Origin: Butyribacter intestini
GTDB taxonomy: Bacteria; Bacillota; Clostridia; Lachnospirales; Lachnospiraceae
Direction of reading: 5' to 3'
Length of the DNA stretch: 64,000 nucleotides
NCBI GenBank assembly: GCA_001414325.1
Contig: LLKB01000005.1
Span: forward strand, 481,060 to 545,059
Positions 18,795 through 28,057 of the stretch are shown here, piece after piece; the stretch's first letter is position 1; each line of letters opens with the position of its first letter. Position numbers and translations under genes: made by a program. The notes under the pieces were generated by a model. That model was given only the letters and a program-made list of their open reading frames with translations. It made no database searches and was not told the origin of the DNA.

Positions 18795-18887
18795 AACTTA
18801 CTGCCTCCCAAAATAATGGTTTTCTTTTGCACCCGCAGTGCTGACAATAACAAATAGTTGTTGCTTTACTTATCCATACCTATTATA

Positions 18888-18916
18888 ATTATAACTTATT
18901 AAAAGTTGCTTTGCAA
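18888..18916 (-). promoter_or_regulatory. Promoter of the thioesterase gene
   Basis: Minus strand: TTGCAA (18916-18911), 17-base spacer, perfect TATAAT (18893-18888). The hexamer TTGCAA is its own complement and also serves as the -35 box of a plus-strand promoter. Confidence 0.55.
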
Positions 18917-18940
18917 TAACAAAGGACATACATTTATAAA
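18911..18940 (+). promoter_or_regulatory. Promoter of the ABC-F gene
   Basis: Plus strand: TTGCAA (18911-18916), 18-base spacer, TATAAA (18935-18940). The leader to the ATG at 19059 would be about 110 bases. The -35 hexamer is shared with the divergent promoter. Confidence 0.5.
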
Positions 18941-19058
18941 CTATTAACAAGTGTGCATTACCGATTATTGTTTTGTGACGGCTTTTCTAAAAAATTTACG
19001 GCTGTCTTTAACCAAAAACATAAACAATAATCACTCAGTACACGGAAATGAGGATTTT

Positions 19059-20903
19059 ATGAATCTTATTACGGCAGAACATCTCACACATTCATATACC
19101 GAAAGGCTTTTACTCGATGATACTTCATTTAGTCTGGGAGAAAACGAAAAAGTCGGTATTATAGGAATAAACGGAACAGGCAAATCAACTCTGCTTAAAA
19201 TACTCGCCGGAATTGTTGAGCCTGACAGTGGAAAGATAACGATGGGGCGAAACTTAAGAATAGGCTACCTTTCACAGAAACCTGAATTTGCAAACAAAAT
19301 AACTGCTCTTGAAGCAGCACTTCCGCTAAAAAAGGATATAGCTGATTCTCCGGCAAATTACGAACCACAGGCAAAAAATATGATGAACAAACTCGGTTTT
19401 AAAAATCATACCCAGCCGATAGAGGAACTCTCCGGAGGCCAGCGCAAAAGAATTGCTCTTATCAGAACACTTCTCACACCGGCTGATATACTTATTCTTG
19501 ATGAGCCAACAAACCACCTTGACAGTGCAATGAACGAATGGCTTGAGGATTATCTGAAAAAATACCGCGGTGCACTCATTATGATAACACATGACAGATA
19601 TTTTCTTGATACTGTTGTAAACCGCATCGTTGAGATAGACAAAGGAAAACTCTACAGCTACGAATGTAATTATCTTGGATTTCTTGAGCGAAAGGCACAG
19701 AGAGAAGAAATCGCAAATGCAACCGAGAGAAAAAGACAAAGTCTGTTAAAAACCGAGATTGCATGGATGATGCGTGGTGCAAGAGCGCGTTCCACAAAAC
19801 AGAAAGCTCACATACAGAGATATGAAAATCTTCGTGACATGAAAGCCCCTGCCACTGACAGCACCATAGAGATAAGTTCAGCTTCGTCAAGACTTGGAAA
19901 GACAACGATAGAACTTGAACATATCTCAAAATCATATGACAACATCCCTGTAATTTCCGATTTTACATATTTCTTTTTAAGAAATGACCGTGTAGGTATC
20001 ATCGGTCCAAATGGCTGCGGCAAATCAACACTTATGAACATCATCACCGGAAATGTCACTCCTGATTCCGGTATCGTCACCATCGGTCAGACCGTAAAAA
20101 TAGGCTATTTCTCGCAGGAAAATGAAGCGATGGACGAGTCTTTAAGAGTTATTGACTATGTAAGAGAGGGCGGCGAAGTGATACATACGAAAGACGGCAC
20201 TGTATCAGCATCCGTAATGCTCGAAAGATTCTTATTCCCGCCCGACCAGCAGTATTCCATTATCGGCAAACTGTCGGGCGGTGAAAAAAGACGGTTATAT
20301 CTTCTTAGAATACTTATGGAAGCACCTAATATACTTATACTCGACGAGCCTACTAACGACCTTGATATAGCTACTCTCACACGACTTGAAGATTATCTCG
20401 ATTCTTTTGAGGGAATCGTAATCACGGTCTCGCATGACCGCTATTTCCTTGACAGGGTCGTTTCAAGGATATTCTGCTTTGAAAACGGCACGATAAAGCA
20501 GTATGAGGGCGGTTACACAGATTATCTCAATCACACAACACATAAACTTGATGTAACTGATGCAGGCATTTCTTCATCTGAGAAAAATTCACCTGATGAC
20601 GATACAGCAGAGGAAACAGACAAACCTAAAGTGACAAAAGATAACTGGAAAGACGGTCAGACAAAAAAACTTAAAATGTCTTATAAAGAAGAAAAGGAAT
20701 TTGAAACGATAGAAAACGATATTGCAACACTTGAACAGCAGATTGAAGATACTGACAATGAAATGTTAAAAGCTGCAAATGATTTTGTCAAACTCGGAGA
20801 ATTATCAGCCAAAAAAGAGGAATTGCAAAAAGAGCTTGAACACAAAATGGACCGCTGGATGTATCTTGAAGAACTTGCAGATAAAATAGCCGGCAACGCG
20901 TGA
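19059..20903 (+). CDS. ABC-F family ATPase (Uup/YfmR-like)
   Basis: Soluble ribosome-associated ATPase with two nucleotide-binding domains in one chain: first Walker A GINGTGKST, signature LSGGQRKRIALIR, DEPTNHLDS; an arginine/lysine-rich linker (MMRGARARSTKQKAHIQRYENL, broken by the P-site tRNA interaction motif region); second Walker A GPNGCGKST, signature LSGGEKRRLYLLR, DEPTNDLD. The C-terminal 80 residues form a charged coiled coil like Uup/YfmR, which act on stalled translation. The 614-residue start at 19059 has GAGG nine bases upstream; the open frame to 18951 covers the promoter. ABC-F antibiotic-resistance proteins are the alternative, but the coiled-coil tail points to the housekeeping type. 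Confidence 0.88.
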   Translation: MNLITAEHLTHSYTERLLLDDTSFSLGENEKVGIIGINGTGKSTLLKILAGIVEPDSGKITMGRNLRIGYLSQKPEFANKITALEAALPLKKDIADSPANYEPQAKNMMNKLGFKNHTQPIEELSGGQRKRIALIRTLLTPADILILDEPTNHLDSAMNEWLEDYLKKYRGALIMITHDRYFLDTVVNRIVEIDKGKLYSYECNYLGFLERKAQREEIANATERKRQSLLKTEIAWMMRGARARSTKQKAHIQRYENLRDMKAPATDSTIEISSASSRLGKTTIELEHISKSYDNIPVISDFTYFFLRNDRVGIIGPNGCGKSTLMNIITGNVTPDSGIVTIGQTVKIGYFSQENEAMDESLRVIDYVREGGEVIHTKDGTVSASVMLERFLFPPDQQYSIIGKLSGGEKRRLYLLRILMEAPNILILDEPTNDLDIATLTRLEDYLDSFEGIVITVSHDRYFLDRVVSRIFCFENGTIKQYEGGYTDYLNHTTHKLDVTDAGISSSEKNSPDDDTAEETDKPKVTKDNWKDGQTKKLKMSYKEEKEFETIENDIATLEQQIEDTDNEMLKAANDFVKLGELSAKKEELQKELEHKMDRWMYLEELADKIAGNA

Positions 20904-20955
20904 ACAACAGATGCCGTTTTTGCGGTAAAATAAAGCATTACAGTGTAAAAATGCG

Positions 20956-20984
20956 TTGACACTAATCATTTTATATGATAGATT
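20956..20984 (+). promoter_or_regulatory. Promoter of the cold-shock gene
   Basis: Perfect -35 TTGACA (20956-20961), 17-base spacer, TAGATT (20979-20984). Start predicted near 20991, giving a leader of about 90 bases that contains a 9-bp hairpin. Confidence 0.7.
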
Positions 20985-21023
20985 TAATGTGTCGGCGGGT
21001 ATATAAATCCTCTGACAGCCCAA

Positions 21024-21045
21024 GTCGTGCCGCCCACGGCATGAC
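21024..21045 (+). promoter_or_regulatory. Hairpin in the cold-shock mRNA leader
   Basis: GTCGTGCCG-CCCA-CGGCATGAC, nine pairs including one G-U, followed by ACAAATATTTTTT and then the ribosome site. Structured leaders control translation of csp mRNAs at low temperature (family knowledge); this could be such a thermoresponsive leader or a weak attenuator. Confidence 0.5.
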
Positions 21046-21079
21046 ACAAATATTTTTTAAAGTTTTAGGAGGCAGTACA

Positions 21080-21280
21080 ATGAAGGGTACAGTTAAGTGG
21101 TTTAACGCAAAAAAGGGTTTTGGTTTCATTTCAGATGAGACAGGCAAGGATGTATTTGTACATTACTCAGCACTTCAGATGGATGGTTTCAAAGTTCTTG
21201 ACGAAGGTGAAGAAGTGGAATTTGACGTAGTAAACGGCGAAAAAGGACCACAGGCTTCAAATGTTGTAAAGATTGGCTAA
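21080..21280 (+). CDS. cspA: Cold-shock protein
   Basis: 66-residue single cold-shock domain, an RNA chaperone. The RNP1 motif KGFGFIS and RNP2 DVFVHYSAL are intact, with the usual [14 protein letters not shown] opening and [10 protein letters not shown] ending. TAGGAGG eight bases upstream fixes the start. Own promoter at 20956 and terminator at 21392. Confidence 0.97.
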   Translation: MKGTVKWFNAKKGFGFISDETGKDVFVHYSALQMDGFKVLDEGEEVEFDVVNGEKGPQASNVVKIG

Positions 21281-21391
21281 TTCATCTTTACATTTATTAT
21301 AATCGAAGCATGGATCCATTCTTATTTTTATAGATAAACAAAATTTATTTTAATATTTTTGATTTTTTGACAAGATTATAATGAGACATTA

Positions 21392-21430
21392 AAAAAGGAG
21401 CTGCCGCTGATGATGCGACAGTTCCTTTTT
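21392..21430. terminator. Bidirectional terminator between cspA and fucosidase
   Basis: A 16-bp stem with one mismatch and one G-U pair (21392-21407 with 21415-21430), an A run on the left and T run on the right. The converging genes on both sides end just outside it. Confidence 0.85.
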
Positions 21431-21454
21431 AATATTATGATGTTAGGTTCAAAA

Positions 21455-22912
21455 CTATTTAAGTCTCATTCTATAGACAACCGGCTTATCACTCTTTACA
21501 AATGGAGCTTTTATTATCATTCTGTCATCTTCCCTGATAAACTCAGGCTGCTCATCATAACCGAGTGCGGTAAATTCTTCAATGATACCGTGGAAGTCTT
21601 TGCTGTTTTCTCCCATGCTCTTTACGATTATGTCCTCTCCATTCTGCTTCATAGGGATTATGTAGATGCAGTCCGCCTTACAGGTAAATCTTATATCCTC
21701 AGATGTAAAGTCTTTTCTGCCCTCCTCCGAGAACATTCCCTCTACTACCTCGGTACTTCCCTCCTCCTGCACTCTCCACGGATGAGTTCCATATATTGCT
21801 TCACCGTTTACATACATCCACTCTCCGATTTCTTCCATTATCTTTATTTCTTCATCACAGATGGTTCCATCTGCTTTCGGTCCTACATTGAGTAAGAGGC
21901 AGCCATTCTTGCTGACAATATCAACCAGATCCTGCAAAATATCACTTGATTTCTTAAATCTGTTCTGCTCAGTATAACACCACGAATTAAATGCCATTGA
22001 TGTGTCAGCCTGCCAGTAGAATGGCTTTGCTTCTGAAAAGTGACCTCTCTCCATATCAAGTATTCCCGTTCCCAGCATCATTGCATCATGCTTGTATGAA
22101 ATACCTACTTTCATGTTCCATTCCTCTGCACGATTATAATAATATGCGGCAAATTTCTTTAAATACTCTTTTACTGAATCATGTTGTATCCACCAGTCAA
22201 AATAGACCATTGACGGCTTGTATTTTTCAACAAGCTCACAGTTTCTTGCAAGCCAGTCCTCAAGAAATTCCTTTGGAGGTGCAGGACTGAAAAGATCCTG
22301 ATTGTCAGGTTCAGGCATTGCCGGCCAATAAAAGTCACCAAGTTTCATAGGCTGTTTTATATCACTCTCAAACTCGCAGCCATGTCCCATAAAGAAAGCG
22401 TGCTCAACTCGATGATTTGACTCGCAGAAAACAAGTCCCTCATCCTGTATTGCCTCTTTAAGTTCTCCTAAGACATCCCTTCTCATAGCCTTTTTTACGC
22501 TTGTCCACTCACTTATCTCACTGTCATACATCTGAAATCCGTCGTGGTGCTCGGCAACAGGCATAATATATTTTGCCCCTGCTTTTTTGAACAATTTAAC
22601 CCACTCTTTAGGGTCAAACTTTGGTGCAGTAAACATTGGTATAAAGTCCTTATATCCAAACTTTGTATGCTCGCCGAAAGTTTCTCTGTGGTGTTTCCAC
22701 TCCTCCATATCCTGAATATACATATTTCTTGAATACCATTCATTGTTGAAGGCAGGAACACTGAAGAGTCCCCAGTGGATAAAAATTCCAAACTTTGCAT
22801 CCCTGAACCACTTTGGTGCTTCATATTCAGACAAGGAAACCCAGTCAGGCTTATAAGGTCCTTTTTCTATTACTTCGTCAACAATCTTTAAATATTTTTC
22901 CTGTATTGTCAT
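21455..22912 (-). CDS. GH29 alpha-L-fucosidase
   Basis: Retaining alpha-L-fucosidase of family GH29, 485 residues, without a signal peptide and so probably intracellular. Landmarks are KWFRDAKFGIFIHWGLFSVP, GAKYIMPVAEHHDGFQMYDS, and the nucleophile Asp239 in YKPSMVYFDWWIQ; SKNGCLLLNVGPKADGTI follows as in the family. It would release fucose from host or plant oligosaccharides. No transporter or fucose-catabolic gene is adjacent. Its leader contains a 61-bp element shared with the LTA-synthase-like gene at 60142. Confidence 0.93.
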   Translation of the reverse strand: MTIQEKYLKIVDEVIEKGPYKPDWVSLSEYEAPKWFRDAKFGIFIHWGLFSVPAFNNEWYSRNMYIQDMEEWKHHRETFGEHTKFGYKDFIPMFTAPKFDPKEWVKLFKKAGAKYIMPVAEHHDGFQMYDSEISEWTSVKKAMRRDVLGELKEAIQDEGLVFCESNHRVEHAFFMGHGCEFESDIKQPMKLGDFYWPAMPEPDNQDLFSPAPPKEFLEDWLARNCELVEKYKPSMVYFDWWIQHDSVKEYLKKFAAYYYNRAEEWNMKVGISYKHDAMMLGTGILDMERGHFSEAKPFYWQADTSMAFNSWCYTEQNRFKKSSDILQDLVDIVSKNGCLLLNVGPKADGTICDEEIKIMEEIGEWMYVNGEAIYGTHPWRVQEEGSTEVVEGMFSEEGRKDFTSEDIRFTCKADCIYIIPMKQNGEDIIVKSMGENSKDFHGIIEEFTALGYDEQPEFIREDDRMIIKAPFVKSDKPVVYRMRLK

Positions 22913-22923
22913 TCAACTCCTCA

Positions 22924-22984
22924 TTTCTGCACATGCTTTTTTGTGCCTATCAAGTTTGTGTCAAGTGTGCGCAGACACTATTCC
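22924..22984 (-). promoter_or_regulatory. Shared 61-bp leader element, copy upstream of fucosidase
   Basis: Lies 11 bases upstream of the fucosidase ATG and matches 60154-60214, also just upstream of a minus-strand start, at about three quarters of positions by eye. Both copies contain GTGTC..GACAC-type and GCAC..GTGC-type inverted repeats. Function is unknown; location suggests a cis-acting mRNA leader. Confidence 0.55.
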
Positions 22985-23052
22985 AAATATTATCTTACAC
23001 CTTATACAGCCTGCCATACTACATTAATAATTCAAAATATTTTATATTAAAT

Positions 23053-24294
23053 TTATTTGCTCTCTTCTTTAACTCGAATAAGGTTCATAATCTCAGGTTT
23101 CTCGCTCAGAAGTATCCTAACAAGTTCTCCCGGATGAGGGCAGCTCTCGACTTTCTCACCTTTTTCATTTTTCATGTCGAGCACTTTTACCATCACATTT
23201 TCACCCGATGGCTTCATTATCTCTATCTCATCACCAACACAGAATTTATTTTTCTGTTCAATAAGTGCATATCCTTCTTTATCAATATCCCTTATTATTC
23301 CTAAAAATACATATCCCCTTACATATGTGTTATTGTCATATATCTGAGTCTCATGAGTAGTAGGTCCATAGAAAAATCCTGTTGTGAACTGTCTGTAAGT
23401 ACATTTTGAGATTTCTTCCATATAATATTCTTTCTTTGACTCATAAAGCTTTGGTGACTCAAAATAATCGTCAATCGCCTGACGATATGTTCTTGCAACA
23501 TCTGCAACATATAATGCTGTTTTCATTCGTCCCTCTATCTTGAAACTGTCGATACCCGCATCTACAAGGTCAGGAATATGTTCTATCATGCAGAGGTCTT
23601 TTGAATTAAAGATATATGTTCCTCTCTCATTTTCTTCGATAGGGAGATACTCACCCGGTCTGCTCTCCTCAACAATATGATATTTCCATCTGCAAGGGTG
23701 TGTGCAGGCTCCGAGATTTGCATCCCTGCCCGTAAAATAATTGCTCAAAAGACATCTTCCCGAATATGAGATACACATTGCACCATGAACAAACGTTTCT
23801 ATTTCTAAGTCATCAGGAATATTTGCTCTTATCTCCTTAATCTCTTTTACGGAAAGCTCTCTCGCCGAAACAACTCTCTTTGCACCTAATCTCTGCCAGA
23901 AAAGATAATCGGCATAATTTACATTATTTGCCTGTGTGCTTATGTGAATTTCAATCTCAGGACATACTTCCTTTGCTATGGTAAACACACCAGGGTCTGA
24001 AATTATAAGTGCATCAGGTTTTATCTCTTTTAATTCCTCAAAATATTTTCTGACACCCTCAAGATCTCTGTTGTGTGCCGTGATATTTGCCGTTATAAAT
24101 ACTCTTTTTCCGTACTTGTGTGCAAATTCTATTCCGGCTTTTATATCCTCGTTTGAAAAACTCTTTGCCTTTGCCCTTAATCCATACATTTCTCCGCCGA
24201 TATATACTGCATCTGCACCATACATAACGGCAACCTTTAAAACATCAAGACTGCTTGCAGGTACAAGCAGCTCCGGTTTTCCATTTGCTAACAT
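23053..24294 (-). CDS. trhP: U32-family protein (tRNA hydroxylation, TrhP/YrrO-like)
   Basis: 413-residue peptidase U32 family protein. The family signature is complete: ETFVHGAMCISYSGRCLLSNY followed by GACTHPCRWKY, with further conserved Cys residues for an iron-sulfur cluster. In B. subtilis the yrrN-yrrO U32 proteins, beside trmR, make 5-hydroxyuridine at tRNA position 34 (family knowledge); the trmR gene lies directly upstream here. Only one U32 gene is present, and a true protease role seems unlikely. C-terminal domain (from about 325) has the OB-like GDEIEIMKPSG segment. Confidence 0.85.
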   Translation of the reverse strand: MLANGKPELLVPASSLDVLKVAVMYGADAVYIGGEMYGLRAKAKSFSNEDIKAGIEFAHKYGKRVFITANITAHNRDLEGVRKYFEELKEIKPDALIISDPGVFTIAKEVCPEIEIHISTQANNVNYADYLFWQRLGAKRVVSARELSVKEIKEIRANIPDDLEIETFVHGAMCISYSGRCLLSNYFTGRDANLGACTHPCRWKYHIVEESRPGEYLPIEENERGTYIFNSKDLCMIEHIPDLVDAGIDSFKIEGRMKTALYVADVARTYRQAIDDYFESPKLYESKKEYYMEEISKCTYRQFTTGFFYGPTTHETQIYDNNTYVRGYVFLGIIRDIDKEGYALIEQKNKFCVGDEIEIMKPSGENVMVKVLDMKNEKGEKVESCPHPGELVRILLSEKPEIMNLIRVKEESK

Positions 24295-24414
24295 ATATTT
24301 TCCCTGCTAAAATTTATAGCTTTTCCTTTCTTTAAATCTTATGATGTTTGATTTTTTCTCAACTGATGCCAAAGATTATTTTTATTCCTGCATCATTTTG
24401 CCAGTTTCCATGTC

Positions 24415-25086
24415 TTATTCTTTTTTTCTGTCCGCCCGGATTACCTGTGACAAAGCCGCCCCATCACCAACAGGCAATACTACCGTCTTAAACCTTTCCG
24501 AATGTGTCAGAAAATAAAGATACTCTCTCATCCTGCCGTGTATCGTCCTGTCACGCTTTGTGATGGCATACCTTGACTGTATTATATCTCCATCCTGAAG
24601 TACATTGTCTGTCACTAAAAGTCCATCATCAGTAAGCATATCAAGAACCGGTTCAAGGAAATTAAGATACTGCCCCTTAGCTGCATCCATAAAAATAAAA
24701 TCATATTTTCTTCCCTCAGCGGCAAGCTTTTTAAGAACATCAACCGCATCTCCCTCATACAAAGTTATCCTGTCATTCTTCCCGTATCTCTCAAAATTTT
24801 CTTTAGCACATTTAATCCTTATCGGAACTTTTTCTATCGTATCTATAATTGTATCTTCCGGCACATATTCACTCATAAACATACTTGAAAAACCGACTGC
24901 GGTACCTATCTCAAGCACGGCATTCGGTTTTTTCATTTCTAAAAGGAATGATATAAGTGATTGCATCGAACGCCTTATTATAGGCACTTCATCAGCTAAT
25001 GCCGCTTTTTCAACTTCCTTTAAATATTTTGGTATGTCCCATGATATTGAATCAATATATGTCGATAATCTTTCATCGATGATCAA
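24415..25086 (-). CDS. trmR: tRNA 5-hydroxyuridine methyltransferase
   Basis: 223-residue class I O-methyltransferase (YrrM). The SAM site reads VLEIGTAVGFSSMFMSEY, with DTIEKVPIRIKCAKENFER and the metal-binding FIFMDAAKGQYLNFL then LVTDNVLQDGD. It methylates 5-hydroxyuridine to 5-methoxyuridine at the tRNA wobble base in Firmicutes, matching the U32 gene downstream. The start is TTG at 25086 with AGAGG upstream. It follows the MltG-like gene after 17 bases. Confidence 0.9.
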   Translation of the reverse strand: MIIDERLSTYIDSISWDIPKYLKEVEKAALADEVPIIRRSMQSLISFLLEMKKPNAVLEIGTAVGFSSMFMSEYVPEDTIIDTIEKVPIRIKCAKENFERYGKNDRITLYEGDAVDVLKKLAAEGRKYDFIFMDAAKGQYLNFLEPVLDMLTDDGLLVTDNVLQDGDIIQSRYAITKRDRTIHGRMREYLYFLTHSERFKTVVLPVGDGAALSQVIRADRKKE

Positions 25087-25103
25087 AATCTTTTCCTCTC
25101 TTT

Positions 25104-25493
25104 TTATTCACTTTGAGTAAGAATGTCAAGTATCTCCTCATATCCCATGCTCGTATTTAATGTATAAATTCCAGGTTTTAACTTAATCTCATCCTTGTCC
25201 ATCAATCTTGTTCTAGCATAAAATGAATATTTATTTACTATGAGTCCTTTATTATAAAGAGTGTCCGCAACTTTATGCATAGATTCACCTTTTGACACGG
25301 AAAACTCTTTATCCGTCCCCGGTGCTTCCTCCACCACAACAGGCCCATATATCTCATAACCAAGATTGTAAAATGCCCTGCAGGCGTGAAAAAGTATAAA
25401 AATTATAAACAAAAATACAAGTATATTTACAAGAAGCAGTAAACCTCTGCATAAAAGCTTCAATGCCTGATCTGATTTTTTGTTTTTTCCCAT
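25104..25493 (-). CDS. Short membrane protein with MltG-type LysM-like domain, no catalytic domain
   Basis: 129 residues: charged N-terminus, one transmembrane helix (about 15-38), then an extracellular segment (KEFSVSKGESMHKVADTLYNKGLIV, KLKPGIYTLNTSMGYEEILDILTQ) matching the LysM-like domain that precedes the YceG catalytic domain in MltG. The lytic transglycosylase domain is missing. It occupies the position of mltG (yrrL) in the B. subtilis gene order, so it is probably a reduced MltG relative kept for a non-catalytic role. GGAGGG precedes the start. Confidence 0.7.
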   Translation of the reverse strand: MGKNKKSDQALKLLCRGLLLLVNILVFLFIIFILFHACRAFYNLGYEIYGPVVVEEAPGTDKEFSVSKGESMHKVADTLYNKGLIVNKYSFYARTRLMDKDEIKLKPGIYTLNTSMGYEEILDILTQSE

Positions 25494-25495
25494 AC

Positions 25496-25837
25496 CTATC
25501 CCTCCAAAAAATCAGTCTCGATATTTATCTGTTCGAGATAACGCTCCTGAATTTCTCTTATCATCATACAATATTGATGTTCTGCTGCAAAATATTCATT
25601 TGAAAGCCCTATATTTAGCAGATCCGAAAAACGTTTCTGCAGCTCATTATTTTCCTGAATAAAATTTTCATTATCCGAAAGCTGCAGGGCGAGGCTCTGT
25701 CTTCTATAATCACATATTCTGCCATATAATTCCGGCTCATTTTTTACTTTATTTAAAAGTGTCTGATACTGATTATATTCTTTTGTTGACTTTATAGTAT
25801 CTATCAATGTGTTTAAAGCATCCTCAATCTCTCTCAT
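25496..25837 (-). CDS. YlbF/YmcA family protein
   Basis: 113-residue all-helical protein of the YlbF/YmcA family (IEDALNTLIDTIKSTKEYNQY, EPELYGRICDYRRQSLALQL). In B. subtilis YlbF, YmcA and YaaT form the RicAFT complex that influences RNase Y processing, competence and sporulation. Here it sits downstream of RNase J, a suggestive RNA-metabolism context. The MltG-like gene starts 2 bases after its stop. Confidence 0.8.
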   Translation of the reverse strand: MREIEDALNTLIDTIKSTKEYNQYQTLLNKVKNEPELYGRICDYRRQSLALQLSDNENFIQENNELQKRFSDLLNIGLSNEYFAAEHQYCMMIREIQERYLEQINIETDFLEG

Positions 25838-25922
25838 AAAACCTTTTCCTCCCCACAGCTCTAAAATCAGGCTACAATAAAAATGTTACCGTTCGCACCT
25901 ATGATGCGGGCAATACAAAAAT

Positions 25923-27752
25923 CTACTCAACTTCCATGATTATAGGTAATATCATTGGATTACGCTTCATCTTCTTCCAGAGATAATCACTAAGACTGTC
26001 TTTTATCTCGGTCTTTATCTTGCTCCAGTCTGAAACCTTATTGTCAAGGCATCTCTCAAGTGCCGCATAAACGATACTCTTTGCTTCATCCATAAGATAC
26101 TCTGACTCCCTTACATAGACAAACCCTCTTGAAACAATATCCGGTCCTGCAAGAAGCTGATTTGTATATTTTTCAAGTGTAAGCACGATAATGATAAGAC
26201 CATTTTCTGAAAGATGCTGTCTGTCTCGTAAAACGATATTTCCAACATCACCTACACCGAGTCCGTCAACCATGATTCCCTGTGCCTGTACTTTACCGAT
26301 GAGTGTTGCTCTCTCCTGTGTAAGTTCAAGAACATCACCTGAAGATAAAACTATTGTATTTTCCTTTGGTATGCCCATCCCCTGTGCAAGCTCTGCATGA
26401 GCTTTAAGATGCTGATATTCACCATGAACCGGAATAGCATACTTAGGTCTTGTAAGAGAATATATAAGTTTTATCTCCTCCTGCGAAGCATGACCCGATA
26501 CATGAGTATCCTGTACGATTACTTTTGCACCTTTCTGTGCGAGTTCGTTTATAACCTTTGATACATTTTTTTCATTTCCCGGAATTGGTCGTGAACTGAA
26601 TATAACAGTATCTCCCGGCTCTATGCTGACTTTACGGTGAAGATTTGCTGCCATTCTTGAAAGAGCCGCCATAGCCTCACCCTGACTTCCTGTTGTTATA
26701 AGTACAAGTTTTTCCGGCGGATAATTCTTCATCTGCTCCATTTCTATAATTATATTTTTAGGAACATCAAGATAGCCGAGTTCTGCCGCTGTTGAGATAA
26801 CATTTACCATACTTCGTCCCTCAACGACAACTTTTCTTCCGTATTTTTCGGCTGAATTTATTATCTGCTGTACTCTGTCAACATTTGAAGCAAATGTCGC
26901 TACTATAATCCTGTGCTTTTCATTGTCTGCAAAAATATTATCAAATGTCTTTCCAACTGTCCTCTCCGACATCGTGTAACCCGGCTTCATTACATTTGTA
27001 CTGTCACACATAAGTGCGAGTACACCTTTTTTACCAAGTTCCGCAAATCTCTGAAGATCTATAGTTTCTCCGTTTACAGGAGTATAATCAACCTTAAAGT
27101 CTCCGGTGTGAACTACTATTCCTGCCGGTGAGAATATCGCAAGTGCTGCTGCATCTGATATACTGTGGTTCGTTCTGATAAATTCTATTCTGAAACATCC
27201 GAGATTTATCGACTGACCGTACTTTACAACTTTTCTCTTAACCGGTTTTGGAAGAACATGCTCCTTTAACTTGTTTTCGATAAGTCCCATAGTCAGCTTT
27301 GTCGCATATACAGGTACATTTATCTCTTTAAGCACATAGGGAAGTGCACCTATATGATCCTCGTGTCCGTGTGTTATCACAAAACCTTTAACTTTATCTA
27401 TATTTTCTTTAAGATATGTTATATCCGGTATAACAAGGTCTATACCAAGCATTTCATCTTCCGGAAATGATAACCCGCAGTCTACTACAACTATGCTGTC
27501 ATCATACTCAAATGCCGTGATATTCATTCCGATCTGTTCAAGTCCGCCAAGCGGTATTATCTTAAGACCTTTGCCAAGTGGTGCATCTTCTTTTTTCTTT
27601 GCTCCCCTTGTCTGTGTTCTTTTTACTGCTGCCGGTTTATCATTAGTTGTCTTTCTTCTTGGTCTTCCCGGTCTTTTGACAACTTTTTCTTCAACTTCAA
27701 TATTCTCATTTTGAGAATTTTCTGTCTCCGGATTTTTATTATTACTATTCAA
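25923..27752 (-). CDS. rnj: Ribonuclease J
   Basis: Metallo-beta-lactamase/beta-CASP endo- and 5'-exoribonuclease for mRNA decay and rRNA maturation. The zinc motif HGHEDHIGALP, VHTGDFKVD, the beta-CASP segments (CDSTNVMKPG, TTGSQGEAMAALSRMA) and HVSGHASQEEI, PVHGEYQHL are intact. A basic Lys/Arg-rich tail of about 60 residues precedes the catalytic domain (RPGRPRRKTTNDK), often disordered and RNA-binding. I prefer TTG at 27752, 22 bases past the upstream stop with a GGCAGGG-type site; an ATG at 27797 lies within the upstream gene and lacks a site. Confidence 0.93.
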   Translation of the reverse strand: MNSNNKNPETENSQNENIEVEEKVVKRPGRPRRKTTNDKPAAVKRTQTRGAKKKEDAPLGKGLKIIPLGGLEQIGMNITAFEYDDSIVVVDCGLSFPEDEMLGIDLVIPDITYLKENIDKVKGFVITHGHEDHIGALPYVLKEINVPVYATKLTMGLIENKLKEHVLPKPVKRKVVKYGQSINLGCFRIEFIRTNHSISDAAALAIFSPAGIVVHTGDFKVDYTPVNGETIDLQRFAELGKKGVLALMCDSTNVMKPGYTMSERTVGKTFDNIFADNEKHRIIVATFASNVDRVQQIINSAEKYGRKVVVEGRSMVNVISTAAELGYLDVPKNIIIEMEQMKNYPPEKLVLITTGSQGEAMAALSRMAANLHRKVSIEPGDTVIFSSRPIPGNEKNVSKVINELAQKGAKVIVQDTHVSGHASQEEIKLIYSLTRPKYAIPVHGEYQHLKAHAELAQGMGIPKENTIVLSSGDVLELTQERATLIGKVQAQGIMVDGLGVGDVGNIVLRDRQHLSENGLIIIVLTLEKYTNQLLAGPDIVSRGFVYVRESEYLMDEAKSIVYAALERCLDNKVSDWSKIKTEIKDSLSDYLWKKMKRNPMILPIIMEVE

Positions 27753-27774
27753 TCTTTTTCCCTGCCTTTCTGTA

Positions 27775-28038
27775 CTAACCTTCAAAGTCCACATCATCTA
27801 ATAATTCCGCAAAAACCTTTGAAAGTGCATTTATTTTTTCTTCATCTTCGACCATCTCGTAAAAACTGTCGTTTTCGTTCTCAGAAACTTCTCTAAATAT
27901 ATATGCATCCGCCTCATCTTCCTCACTGTCCGTTACAAGAAGATAATTTTCACCTGCTATCTTAGTTTCTTCTACCACAAAAAAAGGAACTTCCTCTCCC
28001 TCATCTGTTGTAAAATAAACAACTTTGTTTTCTTCCAT
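27775..28038 (-). CDS. DUF1292 protein (YrzB-like)
   Basis: 87-residue acidic protein with the DUF1292 pattern VVYFTTDEGEEVPFFVVEETKIAGENY (split across strands) and an acidic middle. Its function is unknown, but the gene follows ruvX in many Firmicutes, as it does here with a 19-base gap. Confidence 0.85.
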   Translation of the reverse strand: MEENKVVYFTTDEGEEVPFFVVEETKIAGENYLLVTDSEEDEADAYIFREVSENENDSFYEMVEDEEKINALSKVFAELLDDVDFEG

Positions 28039-28057
28039 ATTTAATTGTATCCTTTCA

